The position numbers were made by a program, and so were the translations under genes. Shown here piece by piece: positions 57,052 through 64,000 of a stretch of DNA of 64,000 nucleotides. The first letter of the stretch is position 1. Every line of letters starts with the position of its first letter. The notes beneath the pieces were generated by a model that saw only the letters and a list, made by a program, of their open reading frames with translations, was not told the origin of the DNA and searched no databases. The DNA is taken from the NCBI RefSeq assembly GCF_900111115.1, contig NZ_FOGD01000001.1, positions 552,910 to 616,909 on the forward strand, read 5' to 3'. Origin of the DNA: Giesbergeria anulus. Its GTDB lineage: Bacteria > Pseudomonadota > Gammaproteobacteria > Burkholderiales > Burkholderiaceae_C.

Positions 57052-57092
57052 GTGGGCGCGCTGTGCAGCCGCTGCATTGGTAGCCCCCACAC

Positions 57093-58124
57093 ATGCATAT
57101 TCTGATTATCAAAACATCGTCACTGGGTGACATCATCCATATGTTGCCCGCCATTACCGATGCAGCACGGGCCATACCAGCCTTGCGCATTGATTGGCTG
57201 GTCGAAGAATCGTTTGCCGCTATTCCAGCTTGGCACCCGGCAGTGGGGCGCATCGTACCTATCGCCATGCGCCGCTGGAAAAAACAGCCCCTGTCTAGCC
57301 AAACGTGGAAAGAAATTGCCAACGCCCGCCAAGCATTGCGCACACAACGCTACGATTTGATCCTCGATAGCCAAGGCTTGCTCAAGAGTGCGCTGTGGTG
57401 CAAGATGGGCCTAGGCCCTAGCGTGGGTTACGACCACCATTCGGCCCGTGAGCCGCTGGCAGCCCGCTTTTACGACCGACCACTGCCCGTGGCACGCCAG
57501 CAGCACGCCATTGCGCGCAATCGGCAACTGCTGGCAGCGGCGCTGGGCTATAGCCTCGATCAGCCAGAGCCTGACTATGGGCTGTCAAATTTGGCAAAGC
57601 GCTTGCCTGTCCTCGACCTTCAGTTGCCCCTCGGCAGCGTTGTGGGCCTGCATGGCACCAGCCGCGCTGACAAACTGTGGCCGGTAGAACACTGGAAAGC
57701 GTTGGCGCTGCATTTGCAGCAACAGGGCACCCATCTGGTACTGCCTTGGGGCAATGCACCAGAACAGGCCCGCGCCCAAGCACTGGCAGAAAATAGGAGC
57801 CATGTGATCGTCCTGCCCAAGTTGGGGCTGGATGCGCTGGCGGGCATCATTACCCAAGCAGCCGCCGTAGTGGGCGTGGACACCGGTTTACTGCACTTGG
57901 CCGCTGGTCTGGGCAAACCCGGAGTGGCTCTTTATACCGCCACCCCACCAGCGCTGACCGGGGCGGTTTCTGACCGAAGCGCACCCACCACGCTGCGCAA
58001 CCTGTGCACCACACAAGAGTTACAAGCATCCACTGTGATAGCGGCGGTGGACGCCCTGCTACACAATCAGCGCCGTGCAGACGCCGACAAACGCCAGAGC
58101 AGCGCGCCAGCACACAGCCACTGA
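57093..58124 (+). CDS. waaC: LPS heptosyltransferase I
   Basis: 343 residues, family 9: ILIIKTSSLGDIIHMLPAI and GVDTGLLHLAAGLGKPGVALYTAT. It attaches the first heptose to Kdo. It is the last gene of the LPS operon. Its last 58 bases overlap the convergent DUF4149 gene. Confidence 0.95.
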   Translation: MHILIIKTSSLGDIIHMLPAITDAARAIPALRIDWLVEESFAAIPAWHPAVGRIVPIAMRRWKKQPLSSQTWKEIANARQALRTQRYDLILDSQGLLKSALWCKMGLGPSVGYDHHSAREPLAARFYDRPLPVARQQHAIARNRQLLAAALGYSLDQPEPDYGLSNLAKRLPVLDLQLPLGSVVGLHGTSRADKLWPVEHWKALALHLQQQGTHLVLPWGNAPEQARAQALAENRSHVIVLPKLGLDALAGIITQAAAVVGVDTGLLHLAAGLGKPGVALYTATPPALTGAVSDRSAPTTLRNLCTTQELQASTVIAAVDALLHNQRRADADKRQSSAPAHSH

Positions 58125-58489
58125 AGCACATACATCAGCGTGCCCACGCTGTGCCACAGGCGCAGGTCTTGGCGGGCCACAATGCGCGGTGCCACACCAA
58201 ACTGCACCAGCAGCGCCAACAGCATCCCGCCCAAAATAAACACCAGTGTGTTTTGCGCCCACGGTTGCAGCGTTGCGCTGCCCCTGTGCCGCGACAGCAG
58301 CAACAACACCAAGCAGCAAACCACCGACAGCCAAGTTTGCGCAGCAAACAAGCGGGCCGCCATATTGCCCGCCAATGCCGGGCTGGGCAGGTGAGCAAAC
58401 AGCAGCGGCACGGCCATAAAACCAATGGCACCCAAGCTGCCCCACCACAGGGCCGCTACCAACAACGGCAGGCGTTCTTGCACGCTCAA
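58067..58489 (-). CDS. DUF4149 inner-membrane protein
   Basis: 140 residues with about four membrane spans ([63 protein letters not shown]). Function unknown. It overlaps the greA stop by four bases, and the greA-DUF4149 pair is conserved in Burkholderiales, which suggests co-expression. Confidence 0.82.
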   Translation of the reverse strand: MSVQERLPLLVAALWWGSLGAIGFMAVPLLFAHLPSPALAGNMAARLFAAQTWLSVVCCLVLLLLSRHRGSATLQPWAQNTLVFILGGMLLALLVQFGVAPRIVARQDLRLWHSVGTLMYVLQWLCAGALLWRLSASARR

Positions 58490-58962
58490 AGGTAGCGTAC
58501 CGCCACTACTTCGTAGCGGCGCACGCCACCGGGAGCTTGCACTTCGGCGGTGTCGCCTTCTTCTTTGCCGATCAGGGCACGGGCAATCGGGCTGCTGATG
58601 TTAATCAGGCCCTGCTTGAGGTCGGCCTCGTCTTCACCAACAATTTGGTAAGTGACGGCATCGCCGGTTTCTTCGTCTTCCAAATCGACGGTGGTGCCAA
58701 ATACCACCCGGCCCCCGGCATCTAGCGCCGAAGGATCAATGACTTGAGCAGCCGACAGCTTGCCTTCAACCTCTTGGATGCGGCCCTCGATAAAGCCTTG
58801 GCGGTCTTTGGCCGCTTCGTATTCAGCATTTTCGCTCAGGTCGCCTTGGGCGCGAGCTTCGGCAATCGCCGCGATCACGGAAGGGCGCTCAACGGTCTTG
58901 AGGCGGTGCAACTCGGCCTTGAGCAATTCAGCGCCGCGCTTAGTAATAGGAATGGTAGCCAT
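58486..58962 (-). CDS. greA: Transcript cleavage factor GreA
   Basis: 158 residues: an N-terminal coiled-coil hairpin ([24 protein letters not shown]) with the acidic tip ([15 protein letters not shown]), then a globular FKBP-like domain ([16 protein letters not shown]). It rescues backtracked RNA polymerase. In many Burkholderiales greA directly follows carB; here about 4.4 kb separates them. Confidence 0.96.
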   Translation of the reverse strand: MATIPITKRGAELLKAELHRLKTVERPSVIAAIAEARAQGDLSENAEYEAAKDRQGFIEGRIQEVEGKLSAAQVIDPSALDAGGRVVFGTTVDLEDEETGDAVTYQIVGEDEADLKQGLINISSPIARALIGKEEGDTAEVQAPGGVRRYEVVAVRYL

Positions 58963-58982
58963 TGTGTGTTCTCCAAAAGCAA

Positions 58983-59008
58983 ACCGCCGATCGTTCCCGG
59001 TCGGCGGT
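58983..59008 (-). promoter_or_regulatory. Hairpin in the greA leader
   Basis: ACCGCCGA / TCGGCGGT with a ten-base loop, followed on the minus strand by TTTGCTTTT and then GGAGAACACA before the greA ATG. It resembles the attenuator that yields GraL RNA in E. coli greA, or a terminator retained from an upstream gene. Confidence 0.55.
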
Positions 59009-59128
59009 GTGGGGCTGATTATGCCTCAAGCGTTTTGGGATGCAATCATTGCAGTACGAAAAAGGCCCCATGGAAATGCACATCCACTGCGGGGACGCAG
59101 ACCCATCAAACCATTCTCCTGAGAGGGA

Positions 59129-59147
59129 TAGATACAATTAGATACAA
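59129..59147. promoter_or_regulatory. Phased direct repeat upstream of the porin gene
   Basis: TAGATACAA occurs twice, starting ten bases apart, about 80 bases before the porin-like ATG. One-turn spacing is typical of activator half-sites. The remainder of the 58,963-59,226 gap shows no gene. Confidence 0.3.
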
Positions 59148-59226
59148 AGCAGCCTGTAATCTTCAATCCAAGGTCAACAATAGCGCATATTTGGTGCATA
59201 TTATCAACAAAAGAGGCTTTTGAACC

Positions 59227-60525
59227 ATGACCAAGCACCCATTGCACAAGCACGCACCCCACCGTGGGCGATGGCTGCTCTCTCTCATGATCGGTGTTGT
59301 TGTCTGGGGCAACCACATACCCAGTGTAGCTGTAGAGCGCCCCCAAGAATCGACAGAAACAGTGGCAGAGTCCTCGTTCACCCTACACGGCTTTGGTACC
59401 TTAGGCGTGGCACGGTCGTCCTCAGATCAGGCAGAGTTTGTGCGTGACCTGTCACAACCGCGCGGCATTTCCAACCATTGGTCTGGGCGTATTGATTCGG
59501 TCATGGGCTTGCAGGCTAACTGGCAAGCCACACGCGAGCTTGAGCTGGTGGGGCAAGTGGTCAGCCGTTACCAACACAACGAAAGCCGCGATCCAGAAGT
59601 AATGTGGGGCTTTGCCAAATGGGATATCGATGGCCGTTTGGAACTACGAGCCGGACGACTGGGGGCTGATTTCTTGATGGGTGCCGATTCTCGGCTGGTG
59701 GGCTATTCTTATTTGCCGGTGCGCCCTTCGGTGGACTATTTTGGCCCCCTGCTCTTTTCTTATTTTGATGGAGCTGATGCCAGCGCCACGTTTCCGCTGG
59801 CGGGTGGATTGCTACGCACCAAAGCCTATGCCGGTTTGAGCCGAGAAAAAGGCTCCTCTGGGGGCGTGGTCTGGGATGCCAGTGACTCCACCCTAAAAGG
59901 TCTGGTCTTTGATTATTTTACGGGCCCGTGGCAGGTACGTGCCAGTGCCACCCATGTCCGACTGTCGCGGGATATGCCCTTTGGGCCATTGCCCAGCAGC
60001 CTGCACACCGCAGGTACCGCATTGGGCATACCCCAGGCCATTGCTGCCGCCCACACGCTAGCGGTGGGTGGCAGCACTAGCCAGTTCATAACCGTAGGCA
60101 TGGTGTACGACGATGGCCCGCTACAGGTGCAGGGCATGGTCAATACCATCCGCCACGACACTGGGGCCTTTGAGAACTCGCAGGCAGGCTACTTGCTGAG
60201 TGCCTACCGTCTGGGAGCCATCACGCCCTATGTGGGCTATTCGTGGTGGAAAAGCAAATCCAAGCACCTTGCTACTGGCTTGCCCAACACAGGCGCGCTC
60301 ATCGCACTCAACCAAGGATTTGACAGCGTGCTACGCGACTCGGCCAGTGACCAAAAAACCTACACGCTGGGTGCCCGTTGGGACATCATGCCCGATGTAG
60401 CACTCAAAGCCCAATGGGATACCATAAACGGCAAACCCCGCTCCATTTTTCCCTATCGGGCCGAAAAACTGGGGTGGACTGGTCATACTGATGTTTTCAG
60501 CCTGACGCTTGATTTCGTCTTTTAA
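59227..60525 (+). CDS. Porin-like outer-membrane beta-barrel protein
   Basis: 432 residues. A long N-terminal signal segment (basic start, then WLLSLMIGVVVWG) leads to alternating hydrophobic/hydrophilic strands, an early FTLHGFGTLGVARSS strand and a C-terminal aromatic (FSLTLDFVF) as needed for BAM insertion. It resembles the barrels encoded next to GGDEF proteins and phosphate-binding-like proteins in other proteobacteria. Substrate unknown. First of a tight three-gene operon (gaps of three and four bases). Confidence 0.72.
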   Translation: MTKHPLHKHAPHRGRWLLSLMIGVVVWGNHIPSVAVERPQESTETVAESSFTLHGFGTLGVARSSSDQAEFVRDLSQPRGISNHWSGRIDSVMGLQANWQATRELELVGQVVSRYQHNESRDPEVMWGFAKWDIDGRLELRAGRLGADFLMGADSRLVGYSYLPVRPSVDYFGPLLFSYFDGADASATFPLAGGLLRTKAYAGLSREKGSSGGVVWDASDSTLKGLVFDYFTGPWQVRASATHVRLSRDMPFGPLPSSLHTAGTALGIPQAIAAAHTLAVGGSTSQFITVGMVYDDGPLQVQGMVNTIRHDTGAFENSQAGYLLSAYRLGAITPYVGYSWWKSKSKHLATGLPNTGALIALNQGFDSVLRDSASDQKTYTLGARWDIMPDVALKAQWDTINGKPRSIFPYRAEKLGWTGHTDVFSLTLDFVF

Positions 60526-60528
60526 ACA

Positions 60529-60957
60529 ATGCGCAGCCTACTCCAAAGACTGCTCATACTGCTTGCATTGTCGGCCACGCCTGTCATGGCAGCAGATTGG
60601 GTGCTGGTAGCTAATCCACAGTCAGGTATCAAAGCACTGTCACAGGATGAAGTGGTCAATATCTACCTAGGCCGCTATCGGCATCTGGCATCGGGCCTTA
60701 CCGCTGAACCCATAGACCAAGCCGCTGACACCCCCATCCGAGCGCGCTTTTACCGCCACTTGGTCAACAAAAATGTGGCGGAAATCAACGCCTATTGGTC
60801 ACGCTTGACCTTTTCTGGCAAAACCAAACCCCCACGGGTAGCCACGAGCAGTGAGCAAGCGCTCCAACTGGTAGCACACACCCAAGGAGCGCTGGCCTAT
60901 ATCGAGCGCTCTCAGGTTGATGCTCGTGTCGTGGTGGTTTTTGAATGGCCGGAATGA
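60529..60957 (+). CDS. Small PstS-like periplasmic protein
   Basis: 142 residues. Signal peptide of about 21 residues (LLILLALSATPVMA, then ADW). The mature part is a single lobe of the type II periplasmic binding fold (VVNIYLGRYRHLASG, RARFYRHLVNKNVAEINAYWSRLTFSG, GALAYIERSQ). It is half of the usual PstS length, so it probably senses rather than transports. It is positioned directly before a GGDEF-EAL protein with a periplasmic sensor, so it could signal to it. Confidence 0.75.
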   Translation: MRSLLQRLLILLALSATPVMAADWVLVANPQSGIKALSQDEVVNIYLGRYRHLASGLTAEPIDQAADTPIRARFYRHLVNKNVAEINAYWSRLTFSGKTKPPRVATSSEQALQLVAHTQGALAYIERSQVDARVVVVFEWPE

Positions 60958-60961
60958 TGCG

Positions 60962-63349
60962 ATGGCAAAACACAACAACACGATGTATTGGTGGAATGGT
61001 ATTGTTTTTCGCAGCTTGGCCGCCGTAACCCTACTGACAGCGCTGATCGGCGGTCTGTCTAGCCTGATGCTGCGCGAACAGGTGGTTGCCCGCGCCCACA
61101 CTGATGCCCAGCGACGCCTAGAAGAATTGCTCGACACGGTGGAAAACACCGCCAGCGTTGCTGCCTTTGCCAACGATGAGCAGTTGGCGCGTGAAGTGGT
61201 GCAAGGCCTGTTGCGCAACACCGAAGTGCGGCGCGTTAGCATCCACGGGGCAACGGCCCCATTGGCCGATGCCGACTCTTCTCAACCACAAAATACAAGG
61301 CACCCTCCGATACAGCGCCGTCTGATGTCACCATTCAAGCAAGGTGAGTACATTGGTGAAATCCGCTTAGAAGCCCATTGGAATGCCATCTACCGCCAAG
61401 TAGAGGCCGATGCCCAGCACGCCATGCTGCTGCTATCGGCCCAAACGTGGCTGATGATTTTTGGCACCGCAGGCATGGTTTTTTGGGTGGTGGTGCTGCC
61501 CATCAAGGTTATTTCTGACCGTCTGCACCACCTTGATGCCAGTGGCAGTGATGCACTGACCGTCCCTGAAGGCTACGACAAGACGGAGCTGGGGCGCTTG
61601 GTCGATGACATCAATGATCTCAAAGGCCGTCTTATCAGTACGCTCGACCAAGAGCGGGCGCTACGCTGGCAACAAAACATTGCCCAGCGCATGTACCAAG
61701 ACTTGTTTGACCACTCCACCTCCGGCATTTTTGTTGCTGATCTTCAGGGTCAGCTTCTGTCCTTTAACCCAGCGTTTGTGGAGCTGACTTGGCTGCCGCC
61801 GTTGCCCAGCGAACCAACAGACCGCCGTCTGGTCGATGCCCACTGGGATGAGGCGGGGCAACTGTTGCAGCTTATCGAGCACAGTACCCAGCAGCATGAA
61901 TCGTGCGCTGCCGATCTGCTGTTGCATGGCCCGCGCAGCGATGAGCGCTGGCTCAATATCGTGGTGCTGCCCTTGGGCGATGGCACCGTGCAGGGCACCG
62001 TTACCGACGTGACCGCACGCAAGCGTGAAGAAATGTCTGCACGCCGCCTTGCCGTGACAGACCCACTGACCGGCTTTGCCAACCGCGAAGGTTTGTTTCA
62101 GGCCCATGCCTGCCTCAATGCGGCCAGTGACGCCCCGTTTGCCGTGGTAATGATTGATCTCGAAGGGTTCAGACAAATCAACGATGCACTGGGGTTTAGC
62201 GTAGGAGATCAGGTACTGTTGATGGCAGCCAACCGCATTCGTGAAGCGGCCCACCCTGACTCTTTCTTAGCCAGAGTAGGGGGTGACGAGTTCGTCATCA
62301 TCCTGCGCAGCCTGGGAGAACATGACACCGTCGAAACCTGGATCAATAACCTGCAAACGCGGTTGAGCAAACCCTACAAAACCGATACCACGCCCATCTC
62401 TATGGGCTCCAGTGCTGGTATTGCCCTGTTTCCCCACGATGGCACAGATATACAAAATCTGCTGCATTGTGCCAAACTGGCATTGGGCAGCGCCCATGAC
62501 TCCCGCCACGGGGTGCAAACCAACCCATACCTGTTCTTCCATCCAGAATTGCTCAAACAGGCTGAATACCGTCGGCGCCTAGAAGACGATCTGCGTCTGG
62601 CTGTCGAGCAGCGGGAGTTGAAACTGGTATTTCAGCCGATTGTCGATCTGCGCACGGGCCTGCTGGCCGGTGCCGAGGCACTGTTGCGCTGGCAGCATCC
62701 TGAACGCGGTGCTATTTCGCCAGAAGTATTCATTCCACTGGCCGAACGTATTGGCCTGATTGGAGAAATTGGACGTCAGGTGCTGAACGAGGCTTGTCGC
62801 CAAGCGGCCCACTGGCGTCAAGATGGACTCGATATCTATGTTTCTGTCAATGTATCGGCCAGCCAGATTCCCGAAGAATTGCCCCCAGAATCCATCTTAG
62901 AAACTCTACGCCGCCACGGTCTGCCCAGTCAGGCCATTGCCCTCGAAATCACCGAAGGCGTTTTGATGGGCAATATCTCCGTGGTTCAAAATTGGATTGC
63001 ACAATTGCGCGCCGCTGGTCTGCGCATTTACTTGGATGATTTTGGTACCGGCTATTCGTCACTGTCGTATCTGAAGCGTTTTCCGATGGACACTGTCAAG
63101 GTCGATAAATCGTTCATCATGGACATGAGCGATGACCACACACTGGTAGACGCCATCATCACCATGACGGGCAGTTTGGGACTCACTGTGGTGGCAGAAG
63201 GGATTGAGGAAATTGAACAACTCGACCTGCTGCGTGCTATGGGCTGTGGTTACGGCCAAGGGTATCTTTTTTCGCGGCCGGTAGCCGCAGCCGACTTTAT
63301 GGCTACGGCCAGACGTATCAATACCGACATGGCCAGAAGCGCGGCATAG
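60962..63349 (+). CDS. Membrane GGDEF-EAL protein with a periplasmic sensor and PAS domain
   Basis: 795 residues from MAKHNNTMYW. Two membrane spans (about 10-33 and 150-178) enclose a CHASE8-like sensor; a HAMP-like segment and a PAS domain (about 243-350) follow. The diguanylate cyclase domain has an intact active site VGGDEF (about 438-443). The phosphodiesterase domain has AEALLRW (EAL at about 570-572) with DDFGTGYSSLSYLKRFP and the KVDKSF lysine, so both activities look possible. It makes or breaks c-di-GMP in response to a periplasmic signal, perhaps relayed by the preceding PstS-like protein, in the manner of YfiR-YfiN. Last gene of its operon. Confidence 0.88.
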   Translation: MAKHNNTMYWWNGIVFRSLAAVTLLTALIGGLSSLMLREQVVARAHTDAQRRLEELLDTVENTASVAAFANDEQLAREVVQGLLRNTEVRRVSIHGATAPLADADSSQPQNTRHPPIQRRLMSPFKQGEYIGEIRLEAHWNAIYRQVEADAQHAMLLLSAQTWLMIFGTAGMVFWVVVLPIKVISDRLHHLDASGSDALTVPEGYDKTELGRLVDDINDLKGRLISTLDQERALRWQQNIAQRMYQDLFDHSTSGIFVADLQGQLLSFNPAFVELTWLPPLPSEPTDRRLVDAHWDEAGQLLQLIEHSTQQHESCAADLLLHGPRSDERWLNIVVLPLGDGTVQGTVTDVTARKREEMSARRLAVTDPLTGFANREGLFQAHACLNAASDAPFAVVMIDLEGFRQINDALGFSVGDQVLLMAANRIREAAHPDSFLARVGGDEFVIILRSLGEHDTVETWINNLQTRLSKPYKTDTTPISMGSSAGIALFPHDGTDIQNLLHCAKLALGSAHDSRHGVQTNPYLFFHPELLKQAEYRRRLEDDLRLAVEQRELKLVFQPIVDLRTGLLAGAEALLRWQHPERGAISPEVFIPLAERIGLIGEIGRQVLNEACRQAAHWRQDGLDIYVSVNVSASQIPEELPPESILETLRRHGLPSQAIALEITEGVLMGNISVVQNWIAQLRAAGLRIYLDDFGTGYSSLSYLKRFPMDTVKVDKSFIMDMSDDHTLVDAIITMTGSLGLTVVAEGIEEIEQLDLLRAMGCGYGQGYLFSRPVAAADFMATARRINTDMARSAA

Positions 63350-63362
63350 CCATAAGAAAAAA

Positions 63363-63413
63363 GCCCCTGCTTATCAGGGCAGGGGCCTTGTGGTGGGCAC
63401 ACAGGCCCCTTTT
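63363..63413. terminator. Overlapping bidirectional terminator hairpins
   Basis: GCCCCTGC / GCAGGGGC (63363-63386) and AGGGGCC / GGCCCCT (63381-63413) share the AGGGGC strand, so only one can form at a time. The second ends in a T-run on the plus strand. They lie between the convergent GGDEF-EAL gene and carB. Confidence 0.7.
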
Positions 63414-63422
63414 TTCTGGCTA

Positions 63423-64000
63423 TCAGGCAGCGTGCAATTGCGCGTGCATTTCCTGCACCGAAATCACATCGAGTTGATCCATGTGCTTCATGCCCTCGAC
63501 GGCCGCCTCGGCACCAAAGATGGTGGTGAAAGTGGTGACGCGGGCCAACAGCGAACTGGTACGGATAGCACGCGAATCGGCAATGGCGTTGCGGCGCTCT
63601 TCTACCGTGTTAATGACCATAACAATGTCATTGTTCTTGATCATGTCCACGATATGTGGGCGGCCTTCGGCCACCTTGTTCACCACCTGCACCGGCACAC
63701 CGGCTTCGGCAATGGCGGCTGCGGTGCCCTTGGTAGCACACAGGGCAAAGCCCATAGCCACCAGTTCGCGGGCAATAGCCACGGCACGGGGCTTATCGTT
63801 GTTTTTCACGGTCAAGAAGACCTTGCCCGATGTAGGCAACTTGGTGCCTGCGCCCAGCTGACTCTTGACAAAAGCCTCGCCAAAGGTCTTGCCCACGCCC
63901 ATCACTTCGCCGGTAGACTTCATCTCAGGGCCAAGGATGGTATCAACACCAGGGAACTTGACAAACGGGAACACCGCTTCTTTGACGCTGAAATACGGCG
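63423..64000 (-). CDS. carB: Carbamoyl-phosphate synthase large subunit, C-terminal part (5' end off window)
   Basis: The frame stays open to the end of the window. The visible C-terminus has the FVKFPGVD and LGPEMKSTGEVMG strands that end the second synthetase half and the allosteric MGS-like domain (LPTSGKVFLTVKNNDK, VVNKVAEGRPHIVDMIKNND, SLLARVTTFTTI). It makes carbamoyl phosphate for arginine and pyrimidines. In relatives, greA follows carB closely; here the porin-GGDEF-EAL operon lies between them. Confidence 0.95.
   Translation of the reverse strand, partial: PYFSVKEAVFPFVKFPGVDTILGPEMKSTGEVMGVGKTFGEAFVKSQLGAGTKLPTSGKVFLTVKNNDKPRAVAIARELVAMGFALCATKGTAAAIAEAGVPVQVVNKVAEGRPHIVDMIKNNDIVMVINTVEERRNAIADSRAIRTSSLLARVTTFTTIFGAEAAVEGMKHMDQLDVISVQEMHAQLHAA

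Overview
The window is chromosomal DNA from a betaproteobacterium, most likely order Burkholderiales and probably Comamonadaceae. The evidence is the gene order gyrA-serC-pheA-tyrA-aroA/cmk-rpsA-ihfB-lapA-lapB, the fused AroA-CMK protein, the tmRNA tag ANDERFALAA, and the block folP-ftsH-rlmE-yhbY with greA and carB nearby. No organism name can be given from the sequence alone. Core genes are moderately GC-rich. Two accessory stretches, about 1.1-5.7 kb and 29.6-33.9 kb, are visibly richer in A+T.

Layout. 1-1014 is the 3' part of lpdA. 1083-5660 is one very large minus-strand gene encoding a predicted Cap4-like nuclease/STAND NTPase (Avs-like, candidate antiphage protein). A decayed second copy of the lpdA 3' end flanks its far side. 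6.0-10.7 kb is a valine-degradation cluster (mmsB, acyl-CoA dehydrogenase, mmsA) with a divergent LysR regulator. 10.9-12.0 kb is an ElaB/YqjE/YqjK-type membrane-stress trio, followed by pyrD, tmRNA, gph, ubiG and an ompA-like gene. 15.9-27.6 kb is gyrA, the serine/aromatic amino acid genes, rpsA, ihfB and lapAB. A LysR/MBL-fold divergent pair follows.

29,650-33,821 is an array of six integron-type gene cassettes with six recognisable attC sites but no integrase gene (a CALIN). Its cassettes encode a GIY-YIG protein, an NTF2-like protein, an HNH nuclease, a caspase-like protein, an unknown 288-aa protein and a small reverse-oriented protein. The matching R'/R'' core boxes of successive attC sites allow each cassette boundary to be drawn.

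34.1-43.9 kb holds uvrB and the Fe-S assembly operon iscRSUA-hscBA-fdx, split between iscA and hscB by a TnpB-type IS element, then dnaQ. Two identical tRNA-Val genes follow. 44-48 kb carries prpE, an enoyl-CoA hydratase homologue, a thioesterase and folP. 48.5-58.5 kb has ftsH, rlmE, yhbY and a compact LPS inner-core operon (gmhA, rfaE1, a rfaE2-gmhB fusion, rfaD, waaF, a family-2 glycosyltransferase, waaC). The end of the window has greA and the 3' part of carB, with a porin/periplasmic protein/GGDEF-EAL operon placed between them.

The most interesting items are the large nuclease-STAND protein with its lpdA scar, the integrase-less cassette array with a caspase-like cassette, and the orphan TnpB element with a likely guide-RNA region at its right end. 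Every functional statement comes from motif reading and gene context. No database search was run.
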